Shown here piece after piece: positions 28,808 to 36,161 of a stretch of DNA of 37,686 nt. The notes under the pieces are model-generated. The model saw only the letters and a list, made by a program, of their open reading frames with translations, had not been told where the DNA came from and searched no databases. The number at the start of each line of letters is the position of its first letter. Position 1 is the stretch's first letter. Source of the stretch: Spirochaetales bacterium (GTDB taxonomy: Bacteria; Spirochaetota; Spirochaetia; DSM-2461). The stretch lies in assembly GCA_016936115.1 (NCBI GenBank), contig JAFGPQ010000095.1, positions 1-37,686 of the forward strand, read 5' to 3'. Made by a program: the position numbers and the translations under genes.

Positions 28808-28836
28808 TTGTCCTCTGATAGGGAATGGGATATAAT
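28808..28836 (+). promoter_or_regulatory. Sigma70-like promoter abutting the TPR-HEPN gene start
   Basis: TTGTCC (28808-28813)-17 bp-TATAAT (28831-28836)-6 nt-GTG (28843). Confidence 0.6.
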
Positions 28837-28842
28837 AGGTCC

Positions 28843-30348
28843 GTGGCAGAAAAGAAATTGCGTGATGTCATCTTTAAAGCGCGTAAGCTTATGGAACAGG
28901 GGGCCTATCGAAAGGCCTTCGATCTGATCATAGACGAACCGGCCGCCGATGCCCGGGACCTGTTCAACAAGGTCGCCTGCCTCACGGATATCGGTTTCGT
29001 TCTGAGGGATGAGAAGGTTCTGCGCTACGCCATCTATCTGCTGGAGAACCACGGCGAGGAGATCGCCCTTGTTCCGGAATACACCCCCTTCGTTTATATC
29101 AATCTGGCCAATCAGTATGCCAATATGGGGGCACTTTACTCCTTTAACGACGATTACTGGTCCTACTACCGGGAAAGCGAACTGGACCGGGCCAAGAACT
29201 GCTATCTCAAGGCCCTGGATGCGGAGGATCTGAAACCCTCTCTCAAAGGAGAGATCTACGGCAATCTGGCCTCGGTCTATCTGAACCTGGGACGGCGATG
29301 GGAAGCTCTGGAGTGTTATGAACACGCCCTGAACCAGCACGGGGCGGACCGGTCCTTCCTGGAGAAAAAATGTTCCCTCCTGCTCGAGACAGCCCATTTC
29401 AACGAAGAGAACAGGCAGGTCCTCTTTAGGGAAGTTTCAGGACGGGTGGGGGAAGTCCTGGAGGACCGGGAGGATTACTCCCTGCGGGAGCGGTTCGAAG
29501 CCATGGGTGAGTACCTGGCAGGGAAACTGAGCGAAGAGGAGAGAGCCGGCGAAGAGGAGTATCCTTCGGGCACCATCGAGACGGAAGACTCCTTTCAGCA
29601 CTATTATGTAGGGTTCTGCGTCAAGTACAGGCTTTACATGAACATCTGCAGTTTCTGCTGCCGATGCGATTACTCCGTGGGAGACAGGGCGGTCTTCGAT
29701 TCCCGCCGTTTCCAGCTGCAGCGGGGTGAAGGCAACTACTACAAGCTCGTGTCCGGATTCAACCGTCTCAAGGAGCGGTACATGGCCGGTCGTTACCTGC
29801 TGGGAGTGGCCGGTTTTGAAGAGGGAAGTCTTGCCTTCGCCGAACTGAGCGCCCCCCGGGCCCGCCTTCGCGAATACCGGGAGAGGACCATCAACGAAAC
29901 TCTCTGCGAAACCGCCTTCATGACGGGCTGGGAAATCATCGAGAGCATCGGACCGCTTCTGGCCCTGTTTCTGGACGGCAAGAGCCGGTTTACCGGAACC
30001 CTGGGGGATCTTTTCGACCGGGAAGGGGATTACTGGGAGCGGATTGAAAAGGAGAGGCATCCCTCTCTCCATGCCATTTACAACATCTATTACGACCTGA
30101 CAAAGGGAATCTACCGTTATCTCTTTTATATGAACGGCACCCTGCGCCGCCCCTATACGGACGAGCTCTCCCTGGAAACTTACCCGAAGAAGGGTCAGCT
30201 CGAGAGCACCATTCTGCTCTACCGGAATTTGCGGAATATGACGATCTACCTCATGTCCCTCTTCGACAGCCGGGAGACGGAGTGGCATGGAGAAGCGGAT
30301 TTTCAGCTCTTCAACTTTCACCTTCCCGACTCTCTCATCTATAAATAA
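28843..30348 (+). CDS. TPR-like protein with C-terminal LA2681-like HEPN domain
   Basis: TPR-like segments (NLASVYLNLGRRWEALECYEHAL). C-terminal order VGFCVKYRLYMNICSFC...FNRLKERYMAGRYLLGVAG...AFMTGWEIIESIGPLLALFL...HAIYNIYYDL...LYRNLRNMTIYL resembles remembered LA2681-HEPN architecture. GTG start chosen from promoter position; the ORF track gives ATG at 28825. Confidence 0.6.
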   Translation: MAEKKLRDVIFKARKLMEQGAYRKAFDLIIDEPAADARDLFNKVACLTDIGFVLRDEKVLRYAIYLLENHGEEIALVPEYTPFVYINLANQYANMGALYSFNDDYWSYYRESELDRAKNCYLKALDAEDLKPSLKGEIYGNLASVYLNLGRRWEALECYEHALNQHGADRSFLEKKCSLLLETAHFNEENRQVLFREVSGRVGEVLEDREDYSLRERFEAMGEYLAGKLSEEERAGEEEYPSGTIETEDSFQHYYVGFCVKYRLYMNICSFCCRCDYSVGDRAVFDSRRFQLQRGEGNYYKLVSGFNRLKERYMAGRYLLGVAGFEEGSLAFAELSAPRARLREYRERTINETLCETAFMTGWEIIESIGPLLALFLDGKSRFTGTLGDLFDREGDYWERIEKERHPSLHAIYNIYYDLTKGIYRYLFYMNGTLRRPYTDELSLETYPKKGQLESTILLYRNLRNMTIYLMSLFDSRETEWHGEADFQLFNFHLPDSLIYK

Positions 30349-30354
30349 AAAAAC

Positions 30355-30383
30355 TTGATAGGCGCCGGTATTTCATGTAAAAT
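30355..30383 (+). promoter_or_regulatory. Sigma70-like promoter abutting acyltransferase 1 start
   Basis: TTGATA (30355-30360)-17 bp-TAAAAT (30378-30383)-8 nt-ATG (30392). Confidence 0.68.
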
Positions 30384-30391
30384 CAGCGATA

Positions 30392-31648
30392 ATGAGAGAA
30401 GCATCCCTCCCTGTTAAAGCCGCCCTTATCCTCCACAGGATATTTCTGGCACTCTTCTACCTGCTATTGAAGTCTACAGTCGGGGTTTTCTGCCGCATAA
30501 AATACCGTCCCCATTATATTATCCCCAAAGAGGTGCGCCGCCTCAGGACGCCCTATATGGTTCTGGCCGATCATGTCCATGTTATGGACCCCTTCTTCAA
30601 CGGTCTGGGCCTGCGTCCCGTCATTCACTGGGTGGCGGCGGATGCCAATTTCAGAACCCCTTTCATGAAATTCGTGATGACCTTTCTGGCCGGGGCGGTG
30701 GCCAAATCCAAAAACCGCTCCGATATGGTGACTCTGGCCCGTCTCAGAATGCTCGCCGACACGGGCTGTGTCATCGGTGTTTATCAGGAGGGGGAGCGCA
30801 GCTGGGACGGGGTGTCCCTTCCCCCCGTGCCCGGAACGGACAAGCTCATCCGCTTTCTGAAGATTCCTGTGATTTACGCCCATCTGGAAGGAGCCTACAT
30901 GGATCACCCCCGATGGTCATGGTCCCGGAACAGGGGAAAGATAACCGTTCGTTACGAACTTCTGATGGACGGGGAAGAGAGCGGGCGTCTTCCTATTTCC
31001 GAGATCCGTCGCAGAATGGAGAGCGACGGATCATATGACGAGTGGGCTCTTCAACGGGAGAGAAGGATTCTTCACCGGGGCCAAAAGAGGGCAGAAAACA
31101 TGGAGCTGGTCTGCTTTACCTGCCCGAACTGCGAATCGGTAAATACTATCAGCTCCCGGGGAAACCGGTTCTCCTGCTCCCTGTGCGGTCTGGAGGGGGA
31201 AGTGGATGAGTTCATGGGAATCAATTGGCCCGAAGGGGGGGGCAAGCCGCCACGGGAGAAACGGTTCTCCCAGGTCCGGGACTGGAATGTGTGGCAGAAA
31301 GGGCTGTACGATTCCCTGATCCGGGAGAAGGCCTCCGGGGAGCATCTCTTTTGGGAAGACCGGGACTGCGTGCGCCTTACAAGGGGGAAAAAGGGGAGCT
31401 TAAGGGATCACGGAATCGGAACAGCCCGTTTTCTGGGAGACCGGATCGAGTTTCAGTCTCCCCGGGAGAAAATGATTCTGCCTCTGGGGGAAATCTCCTC
31501 TTTCAGTGTTTTCAAGCAGTACTATACGGAATTCTATCATGATCATCTCCTGTACCGGTTCACCTTCACCAAGAGAAGCGTTTCCGGGTACAAATGGCTG
31601 ATGCTCTTTCAATTATATACCCAGTTCAAAAAGGAGAGCGGCCGTTAA
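30392..31648 (+). CDS. PlsC-like acyltransferase with C-terminal zinc ribbon
   Basis: HX4D motif LADHVHVMD, EGERSWDG, CPNC...CSLC zinc-ribbon pattern. Confidence 0.82.
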   Translation: MREASLPVKAALILHRIFLALFYLLLKSTVGVFCRIKYRPHYIIPKEVRRLRTPYMVLADHVHVMDPFFNGLGLRPVIHWVAADANFRTPFMKFVMTFLAGAVAKSKNRSDMVTLARLRMLADTGCVIGVYQEGERSWDGVSLPPVPGTDKLIRFLKIPVIYAHLEGAYMDHPRWSWSRNRGKITVRYELLMDGEESGRLPISEIRRRMESDGSYDEWALQRERRILHRGQKRAENMELVCFTCPNCESVNTISSRGNRFSCSLCGLEGEVDEFMGINWPEGGGKPPREKRFSQVRDWNVWQKGLYDSLIREKASGEHLFWEDRDCVRLTRGKKGSLRDHGIGTARFLGDRIEFQSPREKMILPLGEISSFSVFKQYYTEFYHDHLLYRFTFTKRSVSGYKWLMLFQLYTQFKKESGR

Positions 31649-31663
31649 GGGCCGGAACAGTAC

Positions 31664-32905
31664 ATGGCAGACGGAAAAATAATCTTAGGCATTCGCCGGG
31701 TATCCCAGACAATCGTTTACAATCTGGCGAGGGTCGTCGTCCTTATTCCCTTTTTTATTATTTTCAGGGTTCATATATCCTGGTCCCGGGATTACCGAAA
31801 GATCCGGGGCGCCTATGTCCTCTTCGGTCAGCATCAGCTAGCCTGGGATCCGGTTCTCATCACCCTGGGGGGGAGACACGCCCCCCACTGGGTCGCCACG
31901 GACGCCATATTCCGGAAAAAGGGGCTGGGATGGGTCATGAAGAACCTTGCCGCCTGCATTCCCACCACCAAGAACATGTCCGATATGGAAACGATCAAGA
32001 TGATCCGTATCTATGCCGCTCTGGGGGCGAGGATCGGAATATTTCCCGAAGGTCAGCAAACCTGGGACGGTAAGGGACTACCCCCGGTTCCCGGAACGGC
32101 GAAGCTCCTGCGATTTCTCAAAATGCCCGTGGTGTTCGTCTATTCCGAAGGGGCCTATCTGACAAAAGCCCGCTGGAACTGGGGCCATAACCGCCGACCG
32201 GTTTACTTACGCTATGAGGTGGGAATCTCCGCCGATGAGATAGCCACCATGAAACTCTCCGAGATAGAGGAACGTCTCAAAACCTATCTGGACTATGACG
32301 AATACGCCGTTCAGAAGGAGAAAATGGTTCCCCTTTCCGGCGAGAAACGGGCGGAGAACATGGAATTGACCCTCTTTACCTGTCCCCGGTGCCGGGCCAT
32401 GGGAACCCTGGAGTCCCGGGAAAACCGGCTCTCCTGTTCGGCCTGCGATTTTTATGTGGATGTGGACCGTTACGGCCTATTTGACTGGGGAGAGGGTGAG
32501 AAGTATTTTGAGTTTATGCATCACTGGAACGACTGGCAGCAGAAAAACCTTCTTGAGGTCGCCCGGAATGCCCTGAATGCACAAAGGGAAGAGCCCTTCT
32601 TTGATGACGATCAGGTCTGGCTAAGAACGGGACACAGGAGAAGGCCTCTCGCCCGGGTGGCTCACGGCCGGGCCCGTTTCTATCAGGACAGAATGGTGTT
32701 TCTCTCCGCCGATGGGGAGGAGCATATCTTTTACATTAAGGACGTGACCGGCTTGAATGTCTTCAAACAGCATTTTCTGGAATTTCACCATCAGCATAGG
32801 CTTTACCGGCTGGATTTCGAAAGTAAATCCGTTTCGGGCTATAAGTGGATGTGTCTTTTCTACATTCTGCTGGAACTCAGAAAAAAGGAGACATCCGCTT
32901 CTTAG
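31664..32905 (+). CDS. PlsC-like acyltransferase with C-terminal zinc ribbon (tandem paralog)
   Basis: HX4D motif FGQHQLAWD, EGQQTWDG, CPRC...CSAC. Co-linear similarity to the preceding protein, ending in KSVSGYKWM. Confidence 0.83.
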   Translation: MADGKIILGIRRVSQTIVYNLARVVVLIPFFIIFRVHISWSRDYRKIRGAYVLFGQHQLAWDPVLITLGGRHAPHWVATDAIFRKKGLGWVMKNLAACIPTTKNMSDMETIKMIRIYAALGARIGIFPEGQQTWDGKGLPPVPGTAKLLRFLKMPVVFVYSEGAYLTKARWNWGHNRRPVYLRYEVGISADEIATMKLSEIEERLKTYLDYDEYAVQKEKMVPLSGEKRAENMELTLFTCPRCRAMGTLESRENRLSCSACDFYVDVDRYGLFDWGEGEKYFEFMHHWNDWQQKNLLEVARNALNAQREEPFFDDDQVWLRTGHRRRPLARVAHGRARFYQDRMVFLSADGEEHIFYIKDVTGLNVFKQHFLEFHHQHRLYRLDFESKSVSGYKWMCLFYILLELRKKETSAS

Positions 32906-34134
32906 GATGAGATTTTTCTGAGTTTTTTGTAGTAGCTCTCCAGCATATCCTTCTCAAAATCCTCATTGGAGGCATAGGATTTTCCGAAAACCGGCTCCCA
33001 GAGTTCGGGATCTTCCATGCACAGGTAGAAGAAGACATCCCTGTCATGCCATGCTTCGAAGGAGTGGTAAGCGAATCGGAACAGATCCTCCTTCACCTGC
33101 CGGGGATAGGAGAATTTACCCGCCGTCTCTTCCAGGGGCATACGCAGTATCTGACTGGAAAAGGAGCGGGAGCGGATTTTTTTGAGAACCGGCTTGATGA
33201 AGGTAAGAGTACCCAGGGAAACCAGAACCGTCTCATCAGGGGAGAAAAGAGCCTGAACCCGGGCGAAGAGAGCGGCGTAATCCTCCCGCCCTCCCCGGTA
33301 ATGCACCATGGGATGAAAATGAAATCCCACGGGAAGTCCCATGTCGGCTGCTTTCCGGGCAGCCCCGAGCCGGTGCTCCAGGGAGGCGGTTCCCCTCTCC
33401 TCGTGTGAAATAACCGCCGGCGGATTGAGGGACCAGGTGAAGACTACATTGAAGGGGATGGCGGAACGGTTCCTCTCTATCCAGGTCAAGTTGTCCGATT
33501 TGCTCTTCAGTTCCAGAATGACCCGGGGATTTCTCTCGGCAAAATCGATAAGCTCCTCGAGCAGTCCCTGATCGCTTCCTGTCTGGTAGTTACCCCACAT
33601 CAGGGAATCGGAGGATTGTCCCGTACCGATATGGTAGAGCCTTTCCCTATCCAGAGTTTTCTCCACAGCCCTGAGTTTCTCTCTGAGGTTGCCGTGAAAA
33701 GAGATCCGTCCCTGTGAGTAAAAGGATTGTATGGAGCAGTAGGAACAGTCGAATCCGCATCTAAAAACCGCATCCAGGGTCATCAGGTTGCAGCAGCGCG
33801 TTTTGACTGAAGCCACGGGACAGGATCCCAGGATATTCCGATCGTCCTTAATCTCTTCGAACACCGGGGGGATTCTGTCGGGGGAGGGGAGCCTGGCCGT
33901 CCACTCCGGTCCCTCTATTCCAGCCTCCGTCCAGGCATCCCTTATCGGTTTGAGAGCAGCTTTGCGAAGGTCCTTTCCCTTGAGCCTCTCCGAAGGAGGC
34001 GTCCACCACTCATGAAGAGGGGGGAATCCCCATTGGGCCAGCTCGCCCAGCCATAGCTTCAGGTTTTCTCTCTCCCCCTGAGTAAAGGGAAAGAGGGGAG
34101 TGATGTAATCCAGATCTTCATCGGCTTGTCTCAT
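32902..34134 (-). CDS. Spore photoproduct lyase-like radical SAM protein
   Basis: CCNLMTLDAVFRCGFDCSYCSIQSFY (CX3CX2C) and IGTGQSSDSL, KSKSDNL, WSLNPP motifs. Confidence 0.88.
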   Translation of the reverse strand: MRQADEDLDYITPLFPFTQGERENLKLWLGELAQWGFPPLHEWWTPPSERLKGKDLRKAALKPIRDAWTEAGIEGPEWTARLPSPDRIPPVFEEIKDDRNILGSCPVASVKTRCCNLMTLDAVFRCGFDCSYCSIQSFYSQGRISFHGNLREKLRAVEKTLDRERLYHIGTGQSSDSLMWGNYQTGSDQGLLEELIDFAERNPRVILELKSKSDNLTWIERNRSAIPFNVVFTWSLNPPAVISHEERGTASLEHRLGAARKAADMGLPVGFHFHPMVHYRGGREDYAALFARVQALFSPDETVLVSLGTLTFIKPVLKKIRSRSFSSQILRMPLEETAGKFSYPRQVKEDLFRFAYHSFEAWHDRDVFFYLCMEDPELWEPVFGKSYASNEDFEKDMLESYYKKLRKISS

Positions 34135-34140
34135 GGCAGT

Positions 34141-34169
34141 AGTTTAGGGGTTACGGCCGAAGCGATCAA
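34141..34169 (-). promoter_or_regulatory. Sigma70-like promoter abutting the radical SAM gene start
   Basis: On minus strand TTGATC-17 bp-TAAACT-6 nt-ATG (34134). Confidence 0.6.
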
Positions 34170-34186
34170 GGGGCCCGATTTACCAC

Positions 34187-34200
34187 TTTTACTAGTAAAA
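34187..34200. promoter_or_regulatory. Perfect 14-bp palindrome between divergent genes
   Basis: TTTTACTAGTAAAA. Confidence 0.5.
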
Positions 34201-34307
34201 TCGTCTGTTTTATAGTTTTATGGGGCTAATTGTGTTAAATTTGTAGATAAGGAGAAGAGTCTGTTAAGCATATTAATGTCCAAACAGCTCTGACAATTAA
34301 AAATATT

Positions 34308-34937
34308 ATGGCTTTGGAAATACAATACTACGGAAATTCATCATTCGCCGTTATCGGCGGAGCCGTCCTCTACATCGATCCCTGGCGGCTGGGACAGCTT
34401 GAAATAGGGGCTGACTTCATACTGGTCAGCCATGAGCATGTCCATCACTTCTCTCCCATGGATATCGAGCGTATCGCCGTTCCCAACACCCGCATTCTGG
34501 GACCGGATAGTGTCATCTCCCGTTTAGGAAAGGGAAAGATCCTGCTGCCTGAAAGGGAAGTTCTGGATACGCAGGTCAGGATCAAGGGGATACCTGCCTA
34601 CAACCGCCGATCGGAGACGCATAAGCGAAGCGATAAGGGGCTGGGCTTCATCATAGAGATAAGGGGCAAGCGGATCTACTATGCGGGCGATACGGACTAT
34701 ATTGCGGAGATGGAGACTCTTGGGCCCATCGATGTGGCCCTCCTGCCCGTGGGCGGCGGATCCGTCATGGGGTACAGCGAGGCGGCCCAGGCGATTAAGG
34801 TGATCAGGCCGAAAGTCGCCATTCCCTACCATTTCGGTGAGAGCGTCAACACCATGCTGGCCGGTGAGTCCTTTGCCTCTCTGGCTGACTGTACCGTACG
34901 GGTTCTGGTTCCCGGCGACAAAATTACTCTGGTTTGA
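34308..34937 (+). CDS. MBL-fold metal-dependent hydrolase (UPF0173/UlaG-like)
   Basis: YYGNSSFAV, LYIDPW, SHEHVHHFSPMDIERI, YYAGDTDYIAEM, VALLPVGG. Confidence 0.9.
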   Translation: MALEIQYYGNSSFAVIGGAVLYIDPWRLGQLEIGADFILVSHEHVHHFSPMDIERIAVPNTRILGPDSVISRLGKGKILLPEREVLDTQVRIKGIPAYNRRSETHKRSDKGLGFIIEIRGKRIYYAGDTDYIAEMETLGPIDVALLPVGGGSVMGYSEAAQAIKVIRPKVAIPYHFGESVNTMLAGESFASLADCTVRVLVPGDKITLV

Positions 34938-34970
34938 TCCCCGTCCTGATCACAGGCTGGAAATCGCCTT

Positions 34971-35036
34971 TTTTCAGATTAGAAAATGAGAGAATTCAGA
35001 CTGAAAAGTGACGTTTTTCAGACTGAAGAATGGTTG
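34971..35036 (+). repeat. Three tandem imperfect 22-bp repeats
   Basis: ttttcagattagaaaatgagag / aattcagactgaaaagtgacgt / ttttcagactgaagaatggttg. Copies 2 and 3 contain the inverted repeat TTCAG-A-CTGAA. Confidence 0.75.
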
Positions 35037-35528
35037 ATCCCGGTAATACTTCAATCCGAATGAATGTTAGGTTTACTCAAAAAGAGCCTTGGGTTTTCTA
35101 TGAATATAGCGTACTTTTTATAGAAAGTAACCCATAATGTATCTAAGGCAATATCATCTGCCAGGATACAAGGTTGAGACGAATGATGAGACTACCTGAA
35201 TATTGGAAGGTGTTTCTCGTCCTGAATTATATCTCTAACGCGTATTTAATCCGTCATGTAATATCTGCTAAAACATTTTCCCTTTACATTTTGATAATAA
35301 ATGGATTCTATTTTATTTATTGTGTGAGGTATATGCTTTTTCTATGAAACATCATAAAAATAAATTGAATTTCATTGTAACCTGTGATAAATAATAACCC
35401 TGTATTTATTATACTTGGACGGTTATATGAAGATCATCTCCCTTTTTCATAAGATGCCAATTCCTACTCAACTACGTCGTCCCGTTGATATGCAAGAATA
35501 TCTCACAACCGAAACACAGGAGTGCCCC

Positions 35529-36161
35529 ATGAACATTATTCAGCACGGATTTGTAACCGACAATCAGGACCCCGATAGAAAAGGCCGAATCAAAATGGAA
35601 TTATATCTATCGGATGTTGAAACCGAATCCGGCTGGATTCCCGTATTGCAGGGGTTCTCCGGTGATGATACCGGTGTTTATTGCCTCCCTGAAGTAGGAG
35701 ATTCGGTTGTTGCTGCCTTTATGGATAACAGCTATAGCAGCGGGTTCGTTTTGGGGGGAATCACTCCTTTGGATAAGGGCGTACCCGCATCTGAAGAGAA
35801 CACCGATGCCGACTTTAATGATGACGGGAATAATGCCCTCCGAATGATCAAATCAAAATCGGGTCAGAGAATCATTCTGGATGATACGGATGGGGCGGAG
35901 AAAATACAAATCCTGAATCCGGACGGAAAAACACGCATTGAGCTGAATGGGGAGGATGAATCCATCAACTTCCTCACCGATAAGGATATTACCATCAATG
36001 CCGAGACAAAGGTGAGCATCACCGCGGAAGAGATGGAAATCAAGCTGGATAAGGACCTGACCATCGAATGTGACAATCTGGGGCTTAAGGCTGGCGGTAG
36101 TGGTGAAGTAAAAGCCTCGAATTCGGTTACCATCGAAGGTCAGAGCGTGGGGATAAACTGA
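35529..36161 (+). CDS. gp5/VgrG-like baseplate spike protein (OB fold + beta-helix)
   Basis: IIQHGFVTDNQDPDRKGRIKMELYLSDVETESGWIPVL...GVYCLPEVGDSVVAAFMD...GFVLGGI, then beta-repeat ITINAETKVSITAEEMEIKLDKDLTIEC. ATG at 35529 has AGGAG SD. Confidence 0.85.
   Translation: MNIIQHGFVTDNQDPDRKGRIKMELYLSDVETESGWIPVLQGFSGDDTGVYCLPEVGDSVVAAFMDNSYSSGFVLGGITPLDKGVPASEENTDADFNDDGNNALRMIKSKSGQRIILDDTDGAEKIQILNPDGKTRIELNGEDESINFLTDKDITINAETKVSITAEEMEIKLDKDLTIECDNLGLKAGGSGEVKASNSVTIEGQSVGIN

Noticed and set aside
34250-34310. Leaderless promoter for the MBL-fold gene
   Set aside because: No -35/-10 pair with 17-bp spacing ends 6-8 nt before ATG 34308; the geometry seen at the other five genes is absent.
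35391-35412. Short AT-only inverted repeat TAATAA...TTATTA upstream of the spike gene
   Set aside because: Six A/T base pairs in an AT-rich region is expected by chance.
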